This document shows, piece by piece, positions 1-8,676 of a stretch of DNA of 64,000 bases. Every line of letters begins with the position of its first letter. Positions within the stretch are counted from its first letter, which is position 1. This DNA comes from Bacillus alkalisoli (GTDB lineage Bacteria; Bacillota; Bacilli; Bacillales; Bacillaceae_I): the NCBI RefSeq assembly GCF_002797415.1, contig NZ_KZ454944.1:3539567-3603566 (forward strand), given 5' to 3'. The notes beneath the pieces are model-generated. The model saw nothing but the letters and a program-made list of their open reading frames with translations, was not told the origin of the DNA and ran no database searches. Both the position numbers and the translations under genes were made by a program.

Positions 1-669
1 TTCGGGAATAGTTGTCGAATCGATATGTGTTTCTACTGTAGAAATCGTTTCTTCTAGAAACGTCTTCATTGTTTGCTTTGCTTGTTTATGGTCTTCTATC
101 TCTTTGTAATCAGGAATCTCTCGATTAATTTCACTTGGAACATCTTCGAGTTCTTTTTCTAAAGTTTTAAAGATTTTCTTAGATAGACGTTTCATGACTC
201 TTTCTACCGTTGCTTTGAACGTGTTTGCTTCTGTGTGAGTACTATCAATACTTACACCAGTATTTTTGATAATACCTTTTTCCACACATTGGCGAACAAA
301 TGCGACGATGATATCATCTAATGTAACGTCCTGTAATCGTTGTTTTCGGAATTTAGAGAGTAAACTAGGATCGGGCAATTCTTCATCAGGATTAATGCCT
401 AAAAAATACATGTATGCCAAATTGAGAGACGCATCTTCAATAACTCGCTCATCTGAAAGCTTATAAAGGTACTGAAGTACCAGTAATTTAACCATTAACT
501 CTGGTTCTTTTGCAGGCCTACCATAGTATTTACAATATGTACTTTCTAATAGTTCATTAATAAAACTAAAATCTACGGCATCGTGTACTAATTTGAGTAT
601 ATGGTTTTCTGGAATTTTGAAGTATAATAGGGAGTAGATGCTTAACTGCATATCTTTTTCTTTAAGCAT
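1..669 (-). CDS. IS1182-family transposase, N-terminal 223 codons (partial at window edge)
   Basis: This reading frame matches residues 1-223 of the 492-residue transposase at 11756-13234 and starts at the same ATG (669-667). It contains the DUF772-type N-terminal region (YCKYYGRPAKEPELM, about residues 45-59) and the first catalytic aspartate segment (SIDSTHTEAN, about D142). It is cut only by the window edge, and no stop or frameshift is visible, so the protein could be functional. Confidence 0.9.
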   Translation of the reverse strand, partial: MLKEKDMQLSIYSLLYFKIPENHILKLVHDAVDFSFINELLESTYCKYYGRPAKEPELMVKLLVLQYLYKLSDERVIEDASLNLAYMYFLGINPDEELPDPSLLSKFRKQRLQDVTLDDIIVAFVRQCVEKGIIKNTGVSIDSTHTEANTFKATVERVMKRLSKKIFKTLEKELEDVPSEINREIPDYKEIEDHKQAKQTMKTFLEETISTVETHIDSTTIPE

Positions 670-800
670 AGAAGAAAGCCTTCCTTTCTTTTTTGGGATA
701 ATTTGTTTCTTAGTCGATACTAATTATACCAAATTTGGATAGGAAGGTTTTCTTTTTTTTATTTATTTACATTTTTTAGGAGTTGTTTTTCAGTGGCCTC
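1..800 (-). mobile_element. IS1182-family insertion sequence, copy A (partial, runs off the window)
   Basis: The 800 bases are the reverse complement of 11624-12424 in copy B and look identical wherever I compared them by eye. They hold the 5' part of the transposase gene and the IS end GAGGCCACTGAAAAA. The element reads leftwards and its other end lies outside the window, so it may be intact. The flank just outside (801-820) carries a GGGACGG motif close to the one flanking copy B. Confidence 0.9.
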
Positions 801-875
801 AAACCGTCCCGGTGTCCAAAGTTTTATCGAGACGAGCAACTGCCCCGTTCGTTCCCCTAGTGTCATATCGCATTG

Positions 876-1738
876 TTAATAGTATCTTCTTCCTCCATCA
901 TCTCTTTCCAACCTCTCCAAAAACACATCAAACATAAATTCCTCATAATTTCCCTTCCGCTTCTCTACAATGAAATTAGCGTATAACGTATTGTAAAAGT
1001 AGCCAGCGAATGTAGTGTGTATCTTTTTCGTTTTATGCATAAAGATGGTAGTTTTAAAAGATTGTACGACGGCTTCTATTAATTCTTCTAGCGGGCGATC
1101 AAATGGTATCTTGTTATAGGCGATTGTTACACGCTTCCACAATTGGAATATCTCCATTGCACTGAAAAACGGATCGGCAACTTTAACAAATTCCGGATGA
1201 ACAAGCGGTGGTAAGAACGTGCTATCTATGTATGCATAAGGGTTTTCTTTTAGTCCCTTCTTTTCTATAAAAGAAGATGGAGGTGGTGTGGTATCAGTGG
1301 TCGCATTTTCTTCTTTTTGGATAAAAGGTTTTATATTCTCACAGAGTGAATCTAGTTTCTTTTCAGTTTTATTAGGGTGGTCACATACATGGTCATCTTA
1401 GTGGAAAAAGGTTGAATGACAAGTATGTTCACCCCTTGCTTGCCGTTTTCACGCACAGTATGAATTTTTTTAAGAAGCCCAAAATCCACGAATTTTTTGA
1501 TCGATCGTGTTACAGTACGAACACCTAAATTTAATGCAGATGCAATTGTTTGGTTTTTAGAAAAAGAAACACCTATAACTTTACAAGAATGCCTCGCGAT
1601 ATACTGAATCACCTTAATCGCTCCGTTTGACAAAGTTGACTTATATCTATATAAAAAACGCCGAATCTCCTCATTCATTTCTTCCAAACTAGCAAAACTT
1701 TGATAGCTTTTCACTGTTTCGTATGTAAACTTTTCCAT
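876..1738 (-). pseudogene. Frameshifted helix-turn-helix protein gene
   Basis: Two open frames on the minus strand (1738 to about 1400 and about 1396 to 876) join into one protein of about 287 residues if one base is restored near 1397-1400. The N-terminal half has a winged-HTH pattern (KNQTIASALNLGVRTVTRSIKKF). After the shift the frame reads DDHVCDHPNKTEKK, then a Pro-rich linker, then PYAYIDSTFLPPLVHPEF and FYNTLYANF. The start is ATG at 1738 behind GGGAGG. Proteins of this layout occur on Bacillus plasmids and genomic islands, but their function is not known to me. The downstream 93-residue frame should not be read as a separate gene. A sequencing error is the alternative to true decay. 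Confidence 0.75.
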
Positions 1739-1839
1739 CCTACTTGCCTCCCTATTTAACAAATTCAATAATATATTATGAAAAGGTCATAAAAATGATA
1801 AAAAGGAAAACGATGAATATTCGGTTGGTGAGACTGGGG

Positions 1840-1874
1840 AAACGTAACATTTTCCTTAGGAATATGTTACGTTT
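1840..1874. promoter_or_regulatory. Long palindrome upstream of the HTH gene
   Basis: AAACGTAACAT (1840-1850) and ATGTTACGTTT (1864-1874) form a perfect 11-bp inverted repeat around a CCTTAGG-like centre. It lies about 100 bp upstream of the HTH pseudogene start, so it could be its operator, or simply a cruciform. No A or T tract follows, so a terminator is unlikely. Confidence 0.4.
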
Positions 1875-2006
1875 GGGTGGTGAGTTTGGAGGGATATAGG
1901 TTGTATAGTGGAAAAAGTTCTGGATCTTTTTCTAGAGGACAGACTGGTAGATTGTTTAATAGTTATCTCTTAGTTAGAAAACCGGAAACTGCTCAAAGCT
2001 ATCACA

Positions 2007-2038
2007 CAAAAAAAGCCTTACCATCATAGGTTAAGGCT
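2007..2038 (-). terminator. Rho-independent terminator of the DUF4238 gene
   Basis: On the minus strand the stem AGCCTTAACC / GGTAAGGCT is followed by a run of seven T residues. It lies about 140 bp downstream of the DUF4238 stop codon. Confidence 0.75.
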
Positions 2039-2176
2039 CTTTGGTTTATACTAATTCGATTTTGACTATACACCCACATGGATAGTGTATTGATGCAGAC
2101 ATATTGATTTAGTTGTGTTTACCTAAATTGAATTATCTACTGATAGGGTTCTCCACAGTTTATCTAAATGAGGTTT

Positions 2177-3193
2177 TTATCCCATCAGAAACCTATTCCT
2201 ATTAATATCCTTAAGTTCTGGATGTTTTTCCATCAGCTCTAAAGCCAAACGTAAATTTTCGCCTTTTGAGAAAATATACTTATAGGATTGAATTACTTGA
2301 AGCTCATTATAGAAATTTATGTATTCTTTAGGAATATGAATAAATCTATTGTATAACGGTATATCTCTTTGGAAATGTTCAACTTCTCTCATCACTAACG
2401 CTAATTTTGGTGTAATTGGGAAAATTATTTCTACACCTTTACTACCTAGCCCTTGATGTTCTTTATGACCATAAAAAACTAATGGATTATCGGATGTATA
2501 AAATAAGTTTTCTGTTTCGTTAACAGCAAAAATCCATATATGTTTTAAAAATACCTGAGCAAATGATTCTAATAATTCTGTGTCTATTAACTGCTCATTA
2601 TGAATTAAATTAATCCTATTTTCTTTCAACTTTATTTCTAAACTTTCCAGAAATTCAGAATCAATTTCATTTTTTAAACCCTTCCTAAGTAATAGCTTTG
2701 TACCTTTTTCATACATTTGAATTATCTTTTCTCGGTACTCTTTTGTCCTTACAAATTGGATTGCCAAATAGTAGGCAATTATTGCCTTGTCTTCCTCAGG
2801 TACTACTTGTACTTTTGTATACATATTTGCTGGTGTTAATGTATATTTTGTAATGATATTTTCAAAGGGGTCAAACATTGTGGTTTCAACTTTTGTTGCA
2901 AATACATTTTCTAAATGCTGTTTATCTACTTTATCGGTCAAATCCTCAATTCCGTCTTCAATAGTAATCCCTTCCGCTTTTGCCTCTTCAAGAAGTTTAT
3001 GGAAGTCTACATCATAAAAGTATCGTTCAGAGGCATAATTCTCCACATTCTGATTTTCTCTTGATTCTTGCTTTTCTTTATCAAAAATATTGAAGCGGTA
3101 ATTATTTTTATTTATCTTTTTTTGAGCAACTGCAAATTTTCTTAGGTATCTTTGAGGAACATAATGCTGATTCTTTACAATTGATTTCCCCAT
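2177..3193 (-). CDS. DUF4238 domain protein
   Basis: 338 residues from ATG 3193, which has GAGGTG at the right distance; the GTG four codons upstream overlaps that site and is less likely. The N-terminus reads KNQHYVPQRYLRKFA, the signature that opens DUF4238 proteins, and a later segment (FYTSDNPLVFYG, about residue 225) is also typical. No membrane segment or signal peptide is seen. The biochemical function of DUF4238 is not established; members often occur in mobile and defence regions. The gene sits just downstream of reverse transcriptase 1 on the same strand, but a strong terminator separates the two, so they are probably independent units. Confidence 0.75.
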   Translation of the reverse strand: MGKSIVKNQHYVPQRYLRKFAVAQKKINKNNYRFNIFDKEKQESRENQNVENYASERYFYDVDFHKLLEEAKAEGITIEDGIEDLTDKVDKQHLENVFATKVETTMFDPFENIITKYTLTPANMYTKVQVVPEEDKAIIAYYLAIQFVRTKEYREKIIQMYEKGTKLLLRKGLKNEIDSEFLESLEIKLKENRINLIHNEQLIDTELLESFAQVFLKHIWIFAVNETENLFYTSDNPLVFYGHKEHQGLGSKGVEIIFPITPKLALVMREVEHFQRDIPLYNRFIHIPKEYINFYNELQVIQSYKYIFSKGENLRLALELMEKHPELKDINRNRFLMG

Positions 3194-3234
3194 ATTATAT
3201 TTCACCTCACTTAATTGATTCAGTTAAGCATTAT

Positions 3235-3265
3235 TAAAAAGGTCCAACTCTAAGAGTCAGACCTT
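3235..3265 (-). terminator. Terminator between reverse transcriptase 1 and the DUF4238 gene
   Basis: Read on the minus strand, AAGGTCTGACTCT and AGAGTTGGACCTT form a stem (3239-3265) followed by TTTTT. It begins 10 bp after the stop codon of the reverse transcriptase. Confidence 0.8.
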
Positions 3266-3274
3266 CCAAATAAT

Positions 3275-4660
3275 TTATTTAGGTTCTTCCAAACGAGACT
3301 TAATTCTCTTCCAATGATTTTTCACTTGAGTTTCCATAAGGTTAACTGTATTAGAATTTTCATCAAAAATTCTTTGTGCTCTCTCAGTATAACTAAGAAA
3401 ATTCCCATGTCCTTTCTTACTCTTACCCAAGTGAGTGTAATTCTTATATAACTCTCTCCTATAAGATTTACGACCAAACTCTTTTGATTTCCGATTGCAT
3501 ATCCTTACTTTACGATATGTTCTTGTATAGTACTTAAAAAGACTCTTTTCTCTAATTCGAACTTCTTTCCCATTAAAACTAAACCCTAAATAGTCTAATT
3601 TTGTCTCATTAAATTCTAAATCTGTAATCTGATTGTCAGAATAAAAATAATTGCCTGTTTTCTCGGGTTGTATTTCTAAATTTGGAATCTGTTCTTTTAT
3701 ATCATCCACAATTTTTTGGTGAATTTGATAGTTATAGTCCTGGACTTCTCCTTCAATAGGAATAACTATAATTAAATCATCACAATATCTTCTATACATC
3801 CCCTTTTGTTTTTTTACATACTTTTCAATTTTTTCATCAAAATCTAGTAAATAAATATTAGAGCAAACTGAACTAATACCTGCACCTTGAGGAATTCCAT
3901 AGTTCTTAGAATTCTTGTAAATATTTTTATACTTAAAGGCTCTGAATTCCTCTTCTGTGAAATATTTATAACTATTTTTAATTTCACTTTCAGTGTACTT
4001 AGTCTTTAATTCTGCTTCTATAGAATCTTTAATAAAGTAACTAAATCTTGTTATATTCTTGAAGACATTATAATAATCGTCAGGTAGTGTATCCTTGTCT
4101 AGAACATATCGGATTTTCTCTTTAAGATACCTATGGTCTAATGTATCAAAGAAATTAGTAAAGTCAGCAACAAAAATATATGCACTTTTCTGCACTTTTA
4201 TAAAATCAATAACTTCTTTAGCGAAGTTAATATTGCTTTTTCCAGAAAAACTATTTCTATATGCCGTCGCAACTTCATTAATACCTAGTTTATCTACAAC
4301 AGAATTATAGTGGTTATTTAGCTTGTCTCCATAGTACTTATATATAAAGCTATCAATGTGAGAGGCATAAAAAATTTTACGCACTTTTTCTTTTGGTTGT
4401 TTTTCTTTCCTACTATACTTTTGAAATTTAATTTCAAAATGCATAAACGGATAAAATCCATGTTTAGCAACCCATCGAGGATTCTGGATTTTACCCTTGA
4501 CTTTTTCAATTGATTTTTTATTATCAAGATGCTTATAACCCTTTACACGATACTTTTTTTTATTCATATTTGGCAGAGCTAGCAAGGGTATGTAATCGTA
4601 GCCTATTACTCTATTAAAGAAACCCTTGCAAGCATACTCTCCTTTCAAATTATAGACCAT
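3275..4660 (-). CDS. Reverse transcriptase 1 (defence-type, single RT domain)
   Basis: 461 residues. RT motifs stand in order: motif A with the catalytic Asp in VADFTNFFD (about D166), motif B GIPQGAGISSVCSN (about 255-268), motif C YRRYCDD (about 290-295), then LDYLGFSF. There is no maturase, endonuclease or integrase domain, so this is not a usual group II intron RT. It belongs with the unclassified (UG/DRT/Abi-like) bacterial RTs, whose known members act against phage; I cannot assign the class. It is paralogous to the RT at 18697-20085 over nearly its full length (for example KVRKIFYASH against KVRQIFYAAH, and FIYKYYGD in both). The ribosome binding site for ATG 4660 is weak, and a later start (Met32) is possible. 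It is transcribed away from hsdR. Confidence 0.85.
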   Translation of the reverse strand: MVYNLKGEYACKGFFNRVIGYDYIPLLALPNMNKKKYRVKGYKHLDNKKSIEKVKGKIQNPRWVAKHGFYPFMHFEIKFQKYSRKEKQPKEKVRKIFYASHIDSFIYKYYGDKLNNHYNSVVDKLGINEVATAYRNSFSGKSNINFAKEVIDFIKVQKSAYIFVADFTNFFDTLDHRYLKEKIRYVLDKDTLPDDYYNVFKNITRFSYFIKDSIEAELKTKYTESEIKNSYKYFTEEEFRAFKYKNIYKNSKNYGIPQGAGISSVCSNIYLLDFDEKIEKYVKKQKGMYRRYCDDLIIVIPIEGEVQDYNYQIHQKIVDDIKEQIPNLEIQPEKTGNYFYSDNQITDLEFNETKLDYLGFSFNGKEVRIREKSLFKYYTRTYRKVRICNRKSKEFGRKSYRRELYKNYTHLGKSKKGHGNFLSYTERAQRIFDENSNTVNLMETQVKNHWKRIKSRLEEPK

Positions 4661-4699
4661 TGCGAACCTATAAAGAGACTACTAAATGCACTAATAGCT

Positions 4700-4717
4700 T
4701 ATACTATAATTAGTATA
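4700..4717. promoter_or_regulatory. Inverted repeat upstream of reverse transcriptase 1
   Basis: TATACTA-TAAT-TAGTATA lies 40-57 bp upstream of the RT start in the 475-bp spacer between RT1 and hsdR. It could be an operator or part of an AT-rich promoter. The rest of the spacer shows no open reading frame that I would defend. Such spacers are where the template RNAs of some defence RTs are encoded, but no conserved structure is evident here. Confidence 0.3.
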
Positions 4718-5135
4718 TTGAATTGGTTAATTATGACGATTGGAGGTATCCAAATGCCAAGTTATTCAGAAGCGTTATCGATTGTAATTAGCTGGGTCAG
4801 CCTTGTGATTACAATTGAGATAAAGCTTGACAGAAATTCACCAATTTCCCTCATAACTACTTTTACGAGGCGTAAACTACCATTACTTTACCATTATCCA
4901 TCTATTTAGTCAAAATTATCCAAACGCTTTATTAATAACTACTAGATTCCTTTTTTATTTTCAAGATAATAATATATATACAACTTTTTGATTAAAAACG
5001 GATACTGTAAGCTACTAACCGTATTAATAAAGAATTACTAATTGCAATCCATTAATGGAAAATTATATAAAAATGAAACCAGGTTATATATTTTTAAGTA
5101 TAATAGAAGGAGATGGGAATAAGGGGGTTTACAAC

Positions 5136-7889
5136 ATGGCATATCAGTCTGAAGCAGAACTAGAAAAAAATTTACATAAACAACTAGTAAATCAAGGCTA
5201 CAAGGCGGTTAAGATTGCTGACTATGAAGCATTATTAGCCAATTTCAAGCATCAACTAAATTTATTCAACGAACATAAACTAAATGGACAACCATTATCA
5301 GATATAGAATTTAAAAGAATACTTACGTTAATTGAAGGAAAAAGCATTTATGACTCTGCAAAAATCTTGCGTGATAAGCTGCTGATTGAACGTGAAGATG
5401 GTACACAATTATATGTAGAACTCCTAAACACAAAGGATTGGTGCAAGAACCTATTCCAAGTAACAACTCAAACAACAGTAAAAGGCATCTATACAAATCG
5501 TTATGATGTGACTGTTCTTATTAATGGTTTGCCACTTGTACAAATCGAACTGAAACGTCGTGGTTTAGATTTTAAAGAAGCATTCAATCAAATCCAGCGG
5601 TATCGTCGTCACACATTTTCTGGTTTGTATCGTTTCCTTCAAATCTTTGTTGTAACTAATGGAATTGATACGAAATACTTCTCGAACTCCGACTACGACA
5701 TTCAATTTGGCTTTACATTCTTTTGGTCTGACGAGGAGAATGTACTAATCACAAATTTGCAAGAGTTCAGTCAAGCTTTCTTACAACCGTGCCATCTAGC
5801 AAAAATGATTAGTCGTTACATGGTTATTAACGATACAGATAAAGCGTTAATGGTCATGCGTCCATACCAAGTTTATGCAGTTGAAGCACTAGTAAAGCGT
5901 GCTACTGAAACAAAGAATAATGGATACATTTGGCACACGACAGGCTCTGGTAAAACATTAACCTCTTTTAAGACTGGTCAAATTCTAGCTGACGAAGAGA
6001 GTATTAAAAAAGTATTTTTCCTTGTAGATCGACGAGATTTAGATAGTCAGACAATACAAGAATTTAATAAGTTTCAAAAAGGTTCCGTTGACCGAACTGA
6101 AAAAACGGATATACTTATTGAGCAAATAAAAGATCCGATGCGATCTTTTATAGTTACAACGATTGATAAGATGAATAATGCTGTAAAAAACCCTAAATAT
6201 GCAGAACTAATGGCTCCATATAAGCAAGAGCGTGTAATCTTTATTATAGATGAGTGCCACCGCAGTCAATTTGGTGATATGAGAAAAGAAATTGATCGCC
6301 ATTTTCAAAACGCTCAATACTTTGGCTTTACTGGAACACCGCGCTTTGTCGAGAATAAAAGTCAGGATGGACGTACAACTGCTGACCTATTTGAGAAGTG
6401 TCTACATCATTATTTAATTAAAGATGCAATTCGAGATGGCAATGTACTTGGTTTCTCTGTCGAGTACATTCGTACTTTTTATGCAAATATTAATGAAGAT
6501 GATGATACAAAAGTACAAGCAATTAATACCGATGAAGTATGGCATGATGAGCGACGTCTCAACTTAATAGCAGACCATATAGTAGATAATCATATTCGAC
6601 GTTCAAAGAGTAAAGGCTATTGTGCTCTGTTTGCAGTCGATTCAATTCCGACACTTATTAAGTACTATGACATTTTAAAACAGAAGGACCACAAATTAAA
6701 GATTGCTGGTATTTACTCGTATGGACAAAATGAGGAAAGCGATGGTACTGTCGAACATTCTCGTGAAGCCTTAGACCGCATGATTGTAGATTATAATAAG
6801 ATGTATAACACTGACTTTTCTACTGAGACATGGGATCGGTACTTTTCCGATGTTTCTAAGAAAGTGAAGCATGCACAAATCGATATTTTACTTGTCGTGA
6901 AGATGTTCCTAACTGGTTTTGATAGCAAGCCACTTAACACTTTATATGTAGACAAAAACATGGTGTATCATGACTTACTTCAAGCGTATAGTCGTACCAA
7001 TCGTGTTGAGAAATCTACAAAGCCATATGGTAACATCGTTTGCTACCGCAATCTAAAAGAAAAAACAGATGATGCCATTAAGCTATTCTCTCGAACAGAT
7101 AATGTAGATACAGTATTAATGTCTAGTTACGATGAGTATCTTAAAGCTTTTAAAGAAGCATTGGTAAAATTGAGAGAAATTGCAGTTATTCCTGAAGAAG
7201 TAGATGAACTAGAACGTGAAGAAGATAAACGAAAATTCATTGTAGCATTCAAAAATGTTACGAAAATGCTCCAACGTTTGCAGTCATTTTCTGATTTCGA
7301 ATTTGATGAAACAGAACTAAAGATTTCACAGCAGTCTTACGAAGATTACAAAAGCAAATACTTTAAGGTTTATGAAGAGTTTAAGCGTAGTGATGTGCCA
7401 AAAGAGTCCATTCTGCATGATATCGACTTTGAATTAGAACTGATGCATACAGACCGAATCAATGTCAGTTACATTTTGAACCTGGTTGCGAATTTGAACA
7501 CTGAGGACCAAAAAGAACGTGAAAAAGAAATCCGTTTCATTAAGCAAGAATTAGACCATGCATCTGATCCGAAGCTACGTCTAAAAATTGAACTAATTAA
7601 AGGCTTCTTGGACAAGGTTGCACCTTCTTTAGCGCCTAATGAATCTGTAATTGATGCATACAATCGCTATGAAGAAGAAATGAGCGAACAGGAACTCACA
7701 TCTTTTGCAAAAGAAGTAGACATTGAAGATAGCGTATTACGTGAACAAGTATCTTCCTATGAATACTCGAACTTAATTGAAAAGAATGCTATTATGGACT
7801 CCTTATCTGGTTCCTTCTTGAAGAAAAACAAAGCGATTAAACACATCACATCATTTATCCGTGACTTTACAGAAAAATATGGTGCTTAA
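5136..7889 (+). CDS. hsdR: Type I restriction enzyme, R subunit (HsdR)
   Basis: 917 residues from ATG 5136 (AAGGGGG upstream; family-typical start MAYQSEAELE). The frame extends 27 codons upstream to 5055, but that stretch looks like leader. The N-terminal nuclease has D124, E138-x-K140 (IELKRRG) and the QxxxY-type segment QIQRY. The translocase has Walker A TTGSGKT (268-274), DECH (372-375), FTGTP and the later helicase motifs SRTNR. It forms the ATP-driven DNA translocase and endonuclease of the HsdR2M2S complex with the HsdM and HsdS encoded downstream. A terminator follows it, and the M/S genes have their own promoter, so modification can be expressed separately from restriction. All key residues are present. 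Confidence 0.95.
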   Translation: MAYQSEAELEKNLHKQLVNQGYKAVKIADYEALLANFKHQLNLFNEHKLNGQPLSDIEFKRILTLIEGKSIYDSAKILRDKLLIEREDGTQLYVELLNTKDWCKNLFQVTTQTTVKGIYTNRYDVTVLINGLPLVQIELKRRGLDFKEAFNQIQRYRRHTFSGLYRFLQIFVVTNGIDTKYFSNSDYDIQFGFTFFWSDEENVLITNLQEFSQAFLQPCHLAKMISRYMVINDTDKALMVMRPYQVYAVEALVKRATETKNNGYIWHTTGSGKTLTSFKTGQILADEESIKKVFFLVDRRDLDSQTIQEFNKFQKGSVDRTEKTDILIEQIKDPMRSFIVTTIDKMNNAVKNPKYAELMAPYKQERVIFIIDECHRSQFGDMRKEIDRHFQNAQYFGFTGTPRFVENKSQDGRTTADLFEKCLHHYLIKDAIRDGNVLGFSVEYIRTFYANINEDDDTKVQAINTDEVWHDERRLNLIADHIVDNHIRRSKSKGYCALFAVDSIPTLIKYYDILKQKDHKLKIAGIYSYGQNEESDGTVEHSREALDRMIVDYNKMYNTDFSTETWDRYFSDVSKKVKHAQIDILLVVKMFLTGFDSKPLNTLYVDKNMVYHDLLQAYSRTNRVEKSTKPYGNIVCYRNLKEKTDDAIKLFSRTDNVDTVLMSSYDEYLKAFKEALVKLREIAVIPEEVDELEREEDKRKFIVAFKNVTKMLQRLQSFSDFEFDETELKISQQSYEDYKSKYFKVYEEFKRSDVPKESILHDIDFELELMHTDRINVSYILNLVANLNTEDQKEREKEIRFIKQELDHASDPKLRLKIELIKGFLDKVAPSLAPNESVIDAYNRYEEEMSEQELTSFAKEVDIEDSVLREQVSSYEYSNLIEKNAIMDSLSGSFLKKNKAIKHITSFIRDFTEKYGA

Positions 7890-7923
7890 AAGCCATCTAC
7901 TTAGTTATATCTATTTATACAGA

Positions 7924-7948
7924 AGAGCGCAGAACCAGCGCTCTTTTT
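7924..7948 (+). terminator. Terminator of hsdR
   Basis: AGAGCGC-7 nt-GCGCTCT followed by TTTTT, 34 bp after the hsdR stop. It isolates hsdR from the half-S/hsdM/hsdS unit. Confidence 0.85.
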
Positions 7949-8048
7949 GATATTTTAAAAAATATCAAAAAACACATTATAATTTGTTGATATTTTTTAA
8001 AATATCGTTTATATTAAACAAGAAGGTTTTGATATATTAAATAATATC
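7949..8048 (+). promoter_or_regulatory. Sigma-A promoter with three spaced palindromic operators (half-S/hsdM/hsdS unit)
   Basis: Three 18-bp palindromes share GATAT at one end and ATATC at the other: GATATTTTAAAAAATATC (7949-7966), GATATTTTTTAAAATATC (7989-8006, the exact reverse complement of the first) and GATATATTAAATAATATC (8031-8048). Their starts are 40 and 42 bp apart, about four helical turns. A promoter TTGATA (7987-7992), 17 bp, TATATT (8010-8015) lies across the middle site. The third site ends two bases before the ribosome binding site AGGAGG (8051-8056). The layout is that of a repressor-controlled promoter with DNA looping or cooperative binding. Confidence 0.8.
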
Positions 8049-8062
8049 AAAGGAGGGTTGTT

Positions 8063-8653
8063 GTGAAACTTTATGAAAAAGCACAATTCACACAAGGGGC
8101 TTTTGTAAATCGTTTAGAAACATTTTCTGACAACATCGAAACATTAAATATACGACAGTTTTCACTTAAGCAATTTAACGAAACTCTTGGACTAACTTAT
8201 AGAATATCGAATGAGAAAAGTGCTGAAATAACTGTACCTAAAGAAAAATTATCACCACAACTATTAACGGATACAAACAGTTTAGTTCTACACACACATA
8301 CCCAAAAAGTTGCTTTGTTACCTGAGAAATATAGTGGGTTACTATTAACTAATAACTTTATTAAAATTCAATTGACTAGCGATGTAGATTTAGCCTTCTT
8401 TGAATGGTACTTTAATGAGCATCCATCAATTCAAAAACAATTATCTGTGTTAAGTGAAGGAACAAGTACTTCATTGTTAAAGCTTTCTCATTTAAAGGAC
8501 TTAGAAATTAACTTACCATCTCTTCAAAAGCAAAAAACTATCGGGAAAATTGCACAATTGAAAAAGCTAAAGAATTCATTATTGGCAGAAAAACGTGAAT
8601 TAGAAGAGTTATACATTCAACAAAAATTATTCCAAAGTATTAATCTGAATTAA
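8063..8653 (+). CDS. Stand-alone half HsdS-like protein (single target-recognition domain), possible regulator
   Basis: 196 residues, GTG start 6 nt after AGGAGG. It resembles one half of a type I specificity subunit: a target-recognition domain (about 1-150, with LKDLEINLPSLQKQKTIGKI, the usual exit from a TRD into the conserved helix) and a C-terminal helix (about 155-190) of the kind that pairs HsdS halves. It lies between hsdR and hsdM, 23 bp before hsdM, and is the first gene behind the palindrome-covered promoter. A half-S dimer would have two identical DNA-reading domains and therefore prefer a palindrome, so I infer an autorepressor or controller role. It could instead be a second, alternative specificity subunit. 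Confidence 0.7.
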   Translation: MKLYEKAQFTQGAFVNRLETFSDNIETLNIRQFSLKQFNETLGLTYRISNEKSAEITVPKEKLSPQLLTDTNSLVLHTHTQKVALLPEKYSGLLLTNNFIKIQLTSDVDLAFFEWYFNEHPSIQKQLSVLSEGTSTSLLKLSHLKDLEINLPSLQKQKTIGKIAQLKKLKNSLLAEKRELEELYIQQKLFQSINLN

Positions 8654-8676
8654 TCAAATTTAAGGAGGAATTTATT

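Noticed and set aside
3275-4660. Group II intron maturase or retron
   Set aside because: No maturase X or HNH domain, no intron domain V-like structure, and no retron msr/msd-type inverted repeats recognised next to the gene.
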